The position numbers and the translations under genes are program-made. The notes beneath the pieces were generated by a model, which did no database searches, was not told the DNA's origin, and saw only the letters and a program-made list of their open reading frames with translations. A stretch of 47,485 nucleotides of DNA from an uncultured Actinomycetes bacterium (GTDB taxonomy: Bacteria > Actinomycetota > Acidimicrobiia > Acidimicrobiales > RAAP-2), in assembly GCA_903825765.1 (NCBI GenBank), contig CAIKBU010000023.1, positions 1 to 47,485 of the forward strand, written 5' to 3'. Below, one piece after another: positions 16,422-24,800 of the stretch (positions are counted from its first letter, which is position 1; each line of letters opens with the position of its first letter).

Positions 16422-17599
16422 GCGACGTTCAGTACATGACGCAACCAGGCACCGATGGTCGCTTTGGTACCTTCGGCGGACGGTTCGTGCCCGAAGCACT
16501 TATGCCCGCCGTTCTCGAACTCGAAGCCGCCTTCACCGATGCCTGGTCCGACCCCGACTTCATCGCGGAGTATCGCAGTGTTCTTCACGAATTCGGTGGT
16601 CGGCCAACGCCGATTACCTACCTTTCTCGCCTCTCACAGCGCCTCGGCGTGCACGTCTTCGCCAAGCGAGAGGACCTGGCGCACACGGGTTCGCACAAGA
16701 TCAATAACGTCGTGGGTCAGTCGCTCTTGACCAAGCGCATGGGCAAGCCGCGGATGATTGCCGAAACTGGTGCCGGCCAACACGGTGTTGCGACGGCCAC
16801 CGCCGCGGCTCGCCTCGGGTTGGCCTGCACGGTCTACATGGGTGAGATTGACACGCAGCGCCAAGCGCTCAATGTCTTTCGAATGGAGCTTTTGGGCGCC
16901 ACTGTCGTGCCAGTCACGTCGGGTAGCCGCACCCTAAAGGACGCCGTCAACGAGGCGATGCGTGAATGGGTGACCTGTGTCACCGACACGCACTACTGCC
17001 TCGGCAGCGTCATGGGTCCCCACCCATTTCCGTGGATGGTACGCGAATTCCAGAGCATCATTGGCACTGAATCGTTTGACCAAATGGCGCTGCGTGGGGC
17101 GGGCGTGCCGGACTTCGTCGTGGCGTGTGTGGGTGGCGGTTCGAACGCCGCGGGCATCTTCGCCGGTTTCGCAAATACGACCGCTCGCCTCATCGGGGTT
17201 GAAGCGGCCGGTGGTGCCGCAATTCACAGCGGCACACCAGGCGTGCTGCACGGCATGAAGTCCATGTTGATTCAAAATGAATTCGGGCAGATTGAAGAGG
17301 CTCACTCCATATCCGCTGGTCTCGACTACCCAGGTATCGGTCCAGAACACGCGCACCTCGCCGCCACGGGCCGGGCCGAGTACCTGCCAATTGGCGACGA
17401 AGAGGTCCTGCCCGCCCTGCAACTCCTCAGTGAACTCGAAGGAATTATTCCCGCTCTCGAGACGGCCCACGCCGTGGCGTGGATCATCAATGAGGCCGGT
17501 AATACGATCCCCGCTGGATCATCGGTGCTGCTCAATATGTCCGGTCGTGGGGACAAGGACGTGGCACAGGTGCGCGAAATCCTTCGTGGTGGCCAATGA
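16418..17599 (+). CDS. trpB: Tryptophan synthase beta chain
   Basis: A 393-aa PLP enzyme making tryptophan from indole and serine. Lys94 in HTGSHKINN is the Schiff-base lysine, and GGGSNAAG binds the PLP phosphate. ATG 16418 forms an ATGA with the trpF stop and has GAGGAG upstream; an earlier in-frame start at 16400 is rejected. TrpB1-type (with trpA adjacent). Confidence 0.97.
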   Translation: MSDVQYMTQPGTDGRFGTFGGRFVPEALMPAVLELEAAFTDAWSDPDFIAEYRSVLHEFGGRPTPITYLSRLSQRLGVHVFAKREDLAHTGSHKINNVVGQSLLTKRMGKPRMIAETGAGQHGVATATAAARLGLACTVYMGEIDTQRQALNVFRMELLGATVVPVTSGSRTLKDAVNEAMREWVTCVTDTHYCLGSVMGPHPFPWMVREFQSIIGTESFDQMALRGAGVPDFVVACVGGGSNAAGIFAGFANTTARLIGVEAAGGAAIHSGTPGVLHGMKSMLIQNEFGQIEEAHSISAGLDYPGIGPEHAHLAATGRAEYLPIGDEEVLPALQLLSELEGIIPALETAHAVAWIINEAGNTIPAGSSVLLNMSGRGDKDVAQVREILRGGQ

Positions 17600-18363
17600 A
17601 AAGTCTCGAGATTCACCTCCGAGCATTACGCGACAGTGGTCGCAAGGCTCTGGTGCCCTACTTCATGGCGGGCGCGACCCCCGACTGGCTCGACCACGTG
17701 CACGCCGCGATTCACGCCGGGGCTGACGCCATTGAGATTGGCATTCCGTTCTCGGATCCGCTGATGGACGGCGTGGTCATTCAGCAAGCCGCCATGGCCT
17801 CGCTCAACGCCGGCACGACCTTCGCCAGTGTGTGTCGAGAGCTTGCGAACAATCCATTGCCGGTTCCCAGCGTCGCGATGACGTACTACAACTTGTTCCA
17901 TCACGACGGAGAAGAACGCGCCGCCGGTCGGCTCCGCGAGGCGGGGATGACGGGAGCAATTATTCCCGATCTCACATTGGAGGAGTCTGACAACTGGCGT
18001 TCCGTCTGTGCGCAGAACGATGTCGCCACAATTTTCCTCGTGGCTCCTTCAACGACTCCCGAACGCTTCGTCAGTCTCGCCGCCGCCACGGAGGGCTTCT
18101 GTTATGCCGCCGCTCGGATGGCGGTGACGGGGCGCGCTTCAGGTAATGGCGATGCCTCCCGCGTGGTCGACGCAGTGCGAGCAGTCAATGATGTGCCGAC
18201 ATACGTCGGCATCGGTATCACCACCCCCGAGCAGGCCGCCGAGGCCGCGCGGGGCAGTGACGGTGTCATCGTGGGCTCGGCATTGGTGCAGCGCATCCTC
18301 GATGGTGCGAGTGCCGCCGACGTTGAAGCCTTTGTTCGCGAATTCCGCGACGCTATCAACTAA
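17596..18363 (+). CDS. trpA: Tryptophan synthase alpha chain
   Basis: A 255-aa TIM-barrel subunit that cleaves indole-3-glycerol phosphate and passes indole to TrpB. The catalytic Glu47 and Asp58 lie in EIGIPFSDPLMDG. TYVGIGITTPEQA and GVIVGSALV form the phosphate site. It ends 6 nt before the convergent OYE gene, the only protein-coding convergent pair here that does not interlock. Confidence 0.96.
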   Translation: MKSLEIHLRALRDSGRKALVPYFMAGATPDWLDHVHAAIHAGADAIEIGIPFSDPLMDGVVIQQAAMASLNAGTTFASVCRELANNPLPVPSVAMTYYNLFHHDGEERAAGRLREAGMTGAIIPDLTLEESDNWRSVCAQNDVATIFLVAPSTTPERFVSLAAATEGFCYAAARMAVTGRASGNGDASRVVDAVRAVNDVPTYVGIGITTPEQAAEAARGSDGVIVGSALVQRILDGASAADVEAFVREFRDAIN

Positions 18364-18369
18364 GCGAGA

Positions 18370-19437
18370 TTAGCCCTTAGGCGCCCATCGGCCACGTTCG
18401 AGCTGCGGACGCCATTCGACTGCGTCACCCAGTTCGTGCGCTGCTTGCAGTGGCCAGTGGGGATTTCGCATGGCCGCGCGAGCAACCATTACCGCGACCA
18501 CGTGCTGATCGTCCATAATCGCCTCAGCTTGTTCTCCCGAGGTAATCATTCCCACGGCGCTCGTCGCGATCCCAGATTCTTCACCGATCCGCTGGGCAAA
18601 TGGCACCTGGTAGCCGGGGCCCACGGGGATGCTCGCGGGAACATTGCCACCAGAGGATGTGTCAATGAGGTCCACGCCAACTTCTCGCAAGAGAACTGCC
18701 AGTTGCACCGCTTCGTCAATGCCCCAGCCACCCTCGCTCCAATCGGTCGCCGAGATTCGAACAAAGAGAGGCGTCTCACCGCAAACGGCACGCACGGCCA
18801 CCGCCACCGCCACCAGTAGTCGAGACCGATTCTCAAACGAACCACCGTAGGCATCATCACGATGGTTTGAGAGTGGTGACAAGAATTCGTGGAGGAGGTA
18901 GCCATGGGCCGCGTGAATCTCGAGCACGTCAAAACCGGCGTCAATGGCTCGCAGCGCGGCCTCAGCAAATTGGCGGGGGAGTTCGAGACATTCGTCGAGA
19001 GTCAACGCACGGGGAGTGGGGTAGCCCGGAAAGGGGATTGCCGAAGGGCCGACCGTCTCCCACCCGCCTTCGTCGAGCCCAGCCATTGGATGGTCCGACC
19101 ACGGCAGCATTGTGGAGGCCTTGCGCCCCGCGTGGGCTAACTGCACCCCGACCTTGGTGCCTTGCGAGTGGACGAAATCAGTGACGGTGCGCCAAGCGTC
19201 GACTTGCTCGTCGTTCCACAACCCCGGGCATCCGATTGATATGCGTCCTTCTGGTGTCACGGCAGTTGCCTCAGCCATCACCAGGCCAGCACCGCCAATC
19301 GCAAAACCGCCCAAGTGGACGAGGTGCCACTGACCCACCACCCCGTCGATGGCTGAGTATTGACACATCGGACTAATCCACGCTCGATTGGAAAACGTCG
19401 TTGAACGAATGGTCAAAGGGGAAAACAGGCGCGACAT
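18370..19437 (-). CDS. Old yellow enzyme family NADH:flavin oxidoreductase (YqjM/NamA-like)
   Basis: A 355-aa FMN-dependent ene-reductase-type TIM barrel. The N-terminus SPLTIRSTTFSNRAWISPMC fits the short YqjM-like class, including its Cys near residue 24. HAGRKAS, then EIHAAHGYLLHEFLSP with the active-site His pair, and YGGSFENRSR are family signatures. I chose ATG 19437 (TGGAG 7-11 nt upstream); the frame is open to 19506. Substrate unknown. It is divergent from a FAA-hydrolase gene, a pairing common in aromatic or enone degradation (inference). Confidence 0.9.
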   Translation of the reverse strand: MSRLFSPLTIRSTTFSNRAWISPMCQYSAIDGVVGQWHLVHLGGFAIGGAGLVMAEATAVTPEGRISIGCPGLWNDEQVDAWRTVTDFVHSQGTKVGVQLAHAGRKASTMLPWSDHPMAGLDEGGWETVGPSAIPFPGYPTPRALTLDECLELPRQFAEAALRAIDAGFDVLEIHAAHGYLLHEFLSPLSNHRDDAYGGSFENRSRLLVAVAVAVRAVCGETPLFVRISATDWSEGGWGIDEAVQLAVLLREVGVDLIDTSSGGNVPASIPVGPGYQVPFAQRIGEESGIATSAVGMITSGEQAEAIMDDQHVVAVMVARAAMRNPHWPLQAAHELGDAVEWRPQLERGRWAPKG

Positions 19438-19493
19438 GGTGACTCCAGAACTCAGATGGACACCCATCGTACGGGACAAATTCTTTTCAAATA

Positions 19494-19508
19494 CCATGTT
19501 CAGCATGG
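19494..19508. promoter_or_regulatory. Short palindrome between the OYE and FAA-hydrolase genes
   Basis: CCATG-TTCAG-CATGG, a perfect 5-bp inverted repeat with a 5-nt centre. It lies just upstream of a TAGGCT -10-like hexamer (19518-19523) for the plus-strand gene, where a repressor could sit. Five-base arms occur by chance quite often. Confidence 0.25.
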
Positions 19509-19550
19509 CACCATCTCTAGGCTAACGAGGGCATCAAAGGAGATGACTTC

Positions 19551-20411
19551 ATGCGCATTGCGAACATTAATGGTCGGGCGGCACTCGCACTCGACGGTGG
19601 TTTTTTAGATATTGCTGAAGCGTCCGACGGTCGCTTCCCCTCATCCGTGACTGCGTTACTCGAACACCTTGAAGCGCTGTCAATCTGGGCAGCGCAGTTT
19701 GGCGAGGCGACGCTTGGTGCTGAGGAGCTCGACGCATTGGCCAGTGATGAACGGCTCGGACCCGTCATTGAGCGCCCTCGTCAAATCTTCGCTATTGGAC
19801 TCAATTACCGACTGCACGCCGCCGAAATGGGCTTGGCTAACCCTGACGCGCCCATGGTGTTCACCAAGTTCGCTTCATCGCTCGCGGGGCAGCACGCGCT
19901 CGTGCCTGTGGTGTCGCAAGCGACCGATTGGGAAGCAGAACTCGTGGTCGTCATTGGCCAAGAGGCCAACGGGGTATCGGTTGACGATGCGCTACGCGTC
20001 GTCGCCGGCTACTGCGTGGGGCAAGACATTTCCGACCGCGCCCTTCAGATGAAGGGATCGCCCGCCCAATTCTCGCTCGGCAAAAGTTGGCGTAATTTTT
20101 CACCGATTGGCCCGTGGCTTACTACGGCAGACGAGGTGGTGAACCCGAACAATCTCAGCATTCGCTGTGATATCAGCGGCCACCGCTTTCAAGACAGCAC
20201 GACCGAAGACATGGTGTTCACGGTTGCCGAGATTGTCTCGTACCTGTCGGGTGTCGTCACGCTGTATCCCGGTGATGTGATATTCACCGGCTCTCCAGTG
20301 GGCGTCGGACAGGGCCAGCACCCCCAGCGGTTTCTCGTGCCGGGCGATACCATAACGACCTCAATTGAAGGTCTCGGCACGTTGTATTGCACCATGGTGG
20401 AGCCCTCGTAA
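19551..20411 (+). CDS. Fumarylacetoacetate hydrolase family protein
   Basis: A 286-aa protein with an N-terminal lead domain and a C-terminal FAH fold (from about residue 75). IFAIGLNYRLHAAEMG is the family opening, and the acidic metal ligands lie in DWEAELVVVIG; GDVIFTGSPVGVG is the conserved C-terminal motif. Members cleave C-C bonds or tautomerise acylpyruvate-type acids (e.g. HpcE, FAHD1). AAGGAG (19537-19542) precedes the ATG by 8 nt, with TAGGCT about 28 nt upstream as -10. The exact substrate cannot be read from sequence. Confidence 0.9.
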   Translation: MRIANINGRAALALDGGFLDIAEASDGRFPSSVTALLEHLEALSIWAAQFGEATLGAEELDALASDERLGPVIERPRQIFAIGLNYRLHAAEMGLANPDAPMVFTKFASSLAGQHALVPVVSQATDWEAELVVVIGQEANGVSVDDALRVVAGYCVGQDISDRALQMKGSPAQFSLGKSWRNFSPIGPWLTTADEVVNPNNLSIRCDISGHRFQDSTTEDMVFTVAEIVSYLSGVVTLYPGDVIFTGSPVGVGQGQHPQRFLVPGDTITTSIEGLGTLYCTMVEPS

Positions 20412-20428
20412 CCAACAACGAGGGGCAA

Positions 20429-20507
20429 TGGTCGGGCTGGGGAGATTTGAACTCCCGATCTCTCGGCCCCCAGCCGAGCGCTCTAGACCAAACTAAGCCA
20501 CAGCCCG
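20429..20507 (-). tRNA. tRNA-Pro (anticodon GGG)
   Basis: Folding the minus strand gives a 7-bp acceptor stem (CGGGCTG/CAGCCCG), a D-arm with GG in the loop, and an anticodon stem CTCGG/CCGAG with 7-nt loop CTGGGGG, hence anticodon GGG reading CCC/CCT. The T-arm is GGGAG/CTCCC with loop TTCAAAT. The discriminator A is followed by an encoded CCA. TAGGAT at 20518-20523 (minus) is a plausible -10 close to the 5' end. Confidence 0.95.
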
Positions 20508-20517
20508 CGAAGTAGCA

Positions 20518-20523
20518 ATCCTA
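20518..20523 (-). promoter_or_regulatory. Putative -10 element of tRNA-Pro
   Basis: Minus-strand TAGGAT ending 10 nt before the mature tRNA 5' end; TTCATC lies 17 nt further upstream as a weak -35. Confidence 0.4.
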
Positions 20524-20549
20524 GCCGCTCGGGGGCCGCCGATGAAACC

Positions 20550-20744
20550 TTAGCCGCCGGCTACGGCCGTAACTATTTCAACGGAGTCGCCAGGTTGAAC
20601 GACCGTGGTCGCCCATTCGCTGCGACGAAGGACTGACGAATTGATCGCGACGGCGACACCGCGCTGAGGAATTCCCTCCGCCTGCATCAGTGCGGCGACC
20701 GTGCAATTGTCATGCTCAGCACGTTCGAGACCATTGAGCTTCAC
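20550..20744 (-). CDS. thiS: Sulfur carrier protein ThiS
   Basis: A 64-aa ubiquitin-fold protein ending in the required Gly-Gly (TAVAGG), which is adenylated and thiocarboxylated to donate sulfur for the thiamine thiazole ring. VAVAINSSVL and GDSVEIV are typical. It overlaps thiO by 4 nt. The expected thiazole synthase thiG does not follow; the next gene is tRNA-Pro. Confidence 0.9.
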   Translation of the reverse strand: MKLNGLERAEHDNCTVAALMQAEGIPQRGVAVAINSSVLRRSEWATTVVQPGDSVEIVTAVAGG

Positions 20745-21805
20745 GAGACCACCTCACGGACGAAGTCAACGGCCCATTGCCCCGCGAGAGGCGCCAAGGT
20801 GACACCGTGACGGTAGTGGCCCGACGACCAGGCCCACCGTGCACCAGTCTGATGCTCAAAGAAGGGAACGCCAGACGGGGCGACGGGGCGATGGCCAACG
20901 CGCGTCTGCGTCCAAGCAGCCACCTCGAGTGGGGGAACGACGTCGAGTGCGTCGGTGAGTAGCCGCCGCATTTCCCCAACTTCGATAGCGTCGCCGCCGG
21001 CTTCTTGGGCAGTAGCGCCAACCACACAGTGGCCCCCTTCGCGACCAACCATGTAGAAGGGGCGACCTCGAACGACGGCGCGGACCATTGGCAGCCCAAA
21101 GCGGTCAACGCCATCGCACCGCATCGTCACCCCACGGATTGGTCGAACCGAGTGCTCGAGCGACAGCGAAAGTGGCGGTGCCTGCGCGCCGGTGGCGAAG
21201 AGGGCACACGGTGCTTCGACGTCCCCCTCGGTGGTACTGAGGCGAATTGACTGCGTCTCCTCCGCCGTCGCAGTGACTCGGGCGGCGAGGAAAGCACCAC
21301 CGAGAGCACTGATTGCGCTCGTGAGAGCGGCCACCGCTTCGTCGGGGTCAAGCCACGCCTCTCCGGGGTAGAACAATCCGGAGGTCAGTCGGTCGTTGAG
21401 GTGTCGAAACGAATCTGGGTGCTCACTGCGACGCCGTACCGACACGTCAATACCAGCCGCGACCGCCAGGTCGTGTGTCTGCGTCAAGCCCAGACGGTCG
21501 CCGTGATCGAAACCCACGAGCAGTGTCCCCACTTCGTGTACGGTCACCAATTGGCCCGTCACCGCCTCGAGCGACTCGCTCAAGGTTCGCCAGCGCGCCA
21601 CGGCGCTTCGTTGCAATTGAAAGTTTTCGTCTTCGCCGGCGACGTACTCGGCGCCTGGCGCCAGCATGCCAGCGGCGGCGTACGTGGCCCCCGCACCCGG
21701 GGTGGGGTCAATGACTAGGACTGCACGGCCTTCGCGCGCTAGTTCGTAGGCGCTGACGAGCCCGATGATGCCAGCGCCGACAACGACAACCTCAGGACGA
21801 TTCAC
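20741..21805 (-). CDS. thiO: Glycine oxidase ThiO-like FAD-dependent amine oxidase
   Basis: A 354-aa DAAO-family flavoprotein. The FAD-binding motif GAGIIGLVSAYELAREG is near the N-terminus, and PTPGAGATYAAAGMLAPGAEY is characteristic of ThiO. RVGHRPVAPSG near the C-terminus contacts substrate and flavin. It would oxidise glycine to the imine used in thiazole formation; the thiS overlap supports that over a general D-amino-acid oxidase. The GTG start has TACGAT 6 nt upstream. Confidence 0.87.
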   Translation of the reverse strand: MNRPEVVVVGAGIIGLVSAYELAREGRAVLVIDPTPGAGATYAAAGMLAPGAEYVAGEDENFQLQRSAVARWRTLSESLEAVTGQLVTVHEVGTLLVGFDHGDRLGLTQTHDLAVAAGIDVSVRRRSEHPDSFRHLNDRLTSGLFYPGEAWLDPDEAVAALTSAISALGGAFLAARVTATAEETQSIRLSTTEGDVEAPCALFATGAQAPPLSLSLEHSVRPIRGVTMRCDGVDRFGLPMVRAVVRGRPFYMVGREGGHCVVGATAQEAGGDAIEVGEMRRLLTDALDVVPPLEVAAWTQTRVGHRPVAPSGVPFFEHQTGARWAWSSGHYRHGVTLAPLAGQWAVDFVREVVS

Positions 21806-21811
21806 TTGACT

Positions 21812-21817
21812 ATCGTA
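21812..21817 (-). promoter_or_regulatory. Leaderless -10 element for thiO
   Basis: Minus-strand TACGAT followed by 6 nt and the thiO GTG at 21805. The gap is too small for a TPP riboswitch. Confidence 0.45.
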
Positions 21818-21822
21818 GGAGG

Positions 21823-21851
21823 TTGTCGTACCGCGAAAGGGCGGCTACGAT
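21823..21851 (+). promoter_or_regulatory. Promoter of gltB-gltD
   Basis: TTGTCG (21823-21828), a 17-nt spacer and TACGAT (21846-21851). This is one of the few pairs here with a recognisable -35. The leader would be about 34 nt. Confidence 0.5.
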
Positions 21852-21891
21852 TGGTACGGGTCAGCGTTGCCCCAGAAGGCGACGCACACAC

Positions 21892-24800
21892 ATGACAATG
21901 ACCCCCCACTCCCTTTACGACTCCGCTTTCGAGCACGACGCCTGTGGCGTCGGCATGGTGGCCGATCTCACCGCTGCGGCCACGCACGCGACGGTGACCG
22001 ATGCGCTGACCATTCTCGAAAACATGGAACACCGTGGCGCTACGGGTGCCGACGTCGATTCCGGCGACGGTGCAGGGCTGCTCCTGCAGATTCCTGATTC
22101 CTTCATCCGCGAGGTGTTCGAGAACGTCCCCGAGCGTGGTTCGTACGGTGTGGCCTTTTGGATGATCGGTGCCGATGCGCCTCCCACCATCGAGGAAGAG
22201 CTGACCGAGACGTTCGCGGCACTTGGCCTCACGACGCTGGGTTGGCGTTCAGTGCCAGTCGACTCCTCAATCCTGGGGCCCACCTCGGCCGCCACCGAAC
22301 CACGATTTGTGCAACAACTCGTTGGTGGCGCCTCCGGCGACGACCTCGAGCGCCGCCTGTTCAGTGCCCGCAAGATCAGCGAACGGGTCTACGACGTCTA
22401 CGCCGCTTCGTGTTCATCCAAGGTGCTTATCTACAAGGGCATGCTCTCATCACCGCAGTTGCGCCTGTACTTCGACGACTTGCGCGACGAGCGACTGACC
22501 TCGGCCCTCGCTATCGTGCACAGTCGTTTCTCCACCAACGTGCTGCCTCGCTGGGACCTCGCCCAACCGTTCCGCTACATCGCGCACAACGGTGAAATCA
22601 ACACCGTTCGCGGAAATCGCAACTGGATGAAGGCGCGCGAATCACTCCTTCGCTCACCACTCCTCCCCGTTGACATCGAGGCGCTCTCACCGATTGTGAC
22701 CCCCGATATGTCGGACTCGGCCTCGTTCGACGAGACCATTGAACTACTCGTCCAGTCGGGGCGCTCGTTGCCACACGCAATCTTGATGATGATTCCCGAG
22801 GCGTGGGAGAAATCCACCGCGATGTCGCAGGACCGTCGAGACTTTTACCGGTACCACGCATCACTCATGGAACCGTGGGACGGACCGGCCTCGGTGACCT
22901 TTAGTGACGGCATCCTCGCCGGAGCAGTCCTGGACCGAAACGGTCTTCGCCCCGCTCGTTACTGGGTTACGAAGGATAAGCGCGTTATTTTCTCCTCCGA
23001 AGTCGGCGTCCTCGACATCGATCCGGCCAACATCGAATCCAAGGGGCGCTTGCAGCCGGGACGTATTTTCTTGGTCGACCTCGAAAAGGGCCGCATCGTT
23101 GGTGATGACGAGATCAAGGCCTCGCTGTCCGCCCAATCACCCTACGGAGACTGGCTCGCGTCGGAGCAGCGCTCCCTCGACGAACTCGAACCTCGGGTGA
23201 TGTTGACCCCTTCGCACGCTCGTGTCTTGCAGCGTCAGTTGGCCTTTGGCTACAGCGACGAGGATGTTCGACTCATTCTGGCGCCCATGGCGCAGGCGGG
23301 GGAGGAGCCCATTGGTTCCATGGGATCGGACGCCGCTTTGCCGGCGCTGTCCAATCAGGATCGACCCTTCTTTGACTACTTCACACAGTTGTTCGCGCAA
23401 GTCACGAATCCGCCACTCGACGCCATCCGAGAAGAACTCGTCACGAGTTCGCGCGTGAGTCTGGGCGGCGAGGAGAACCTCCTCGAAGAGTCGGCGGCAC
23501 ACTGCCACCAAATCGTCCTGTCGTCGCCAGTCTTGTCAGTGCAAGAGTTGGCGAAAATTCGCTACATCCATGAGGCCGGTGGCCAATGGCGCTTCCAAAC
23601 GTCAGTGGTTGACCTGCACTTCGCCTCGTCGGGCGACGCCCCGGCGGGCGAGCGACTTCGTAGCGCGATTGAGTTGGTATGCGACCAAGCGGTCGACGCC
23701 GTTCGCGCGGGGGCCAATCTCGTCATCTTGTCGGACCGCAACACGTCTGATGCCGACGTCGCAATCCCCACGTTGCTCGCCACGTCGGCGGTGCACAACC
23801 GTCTCGTTCGTGAACAACTACGCACGTCGGCCGCGCTCATTGTTGAAGCGGGTGACGTCCGTGAAGTGCACCACCTCGCCACCCTCATCGGCTTCGGTGC
23901 ATCGGCAGTCTGCCCCTACTTGGCGTATGAGTCGATTGACGACCTCGTCGCCACGAATGCCCTCCCCGACGTTCGAGCGAGTCAGGCGCAGTACCACTAC
24001 GCCAAATCACTGACTAAGGGCCTCATCAAAATCATGTCCAAGATGGGCGTTTCGACAGTGGCGAGTTACGTGGGCAGTCAACTCTTCGAGGCCGTGGGCG
24101 TCGATGACGAAATTCTCGCTGCATACTTTCCGGGATTCAAGTCACGCGTTGGTGGTGTGACGTTCGAGCACGTCGCCGCTACCGCACTGCGCCGCCACGC
24201 CGCGGCATACAACGCATCGGTCAATGCTCAGCCCGTCGCACTGCGCAACCGTGGTGAGTACCAGTGGCGTCGCGATGGTGAACTTCACCTCTTCAACCCG
24301 CGTACCGTGCAAAAGCTGCAGCACGCGACACGCGAAAAGCGTTACGACATCTTCAAGCAGTACACCGCAATGGTCAACACCCAAGAGGATGAGCACGTCA
24401 CGTTACGTTCGTTGTTGCGCCTCGAGGCGGCTCCGACGCCGGTGCCACTCGACGAAGTTGAATCCGTCGAAGCCATCGTCAAGCGGTTCTCAACCGGCGC
24501 CATGTCGTATGGTTCAATTTCTGAAGAAGCGCACGTCAACCTCGCGATTGCCATGAATCGCTTGGGTGCGAAGTCCAACACTGGTGAAGGTGGCGAAGAC
24601 GACGACCGGCTCACCGTGACGGACCCGCGTTTCAACCGTCGCAGCGCCATTAAGCAGGTCGCGTCGGGACGATTCGGCGTTACGAGTCGCTACCTGGTCA
24701 ACGCTGACGACATTCAGATCAAAATGGCCCAGGGTGCCAAACCCGGTGAAGGTGGACAGCTTCCCGGAAGCAAGGTGTACCCGTGGATTGCTAAGACGCG

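Noticed and set aside
21806-21891. Possible TPP riboswitch near thiO
   Set aside because: Only 86 nt separate thiO and gltB; the thiO -10-like element leaves no leader, and no THI-box elements are visible.
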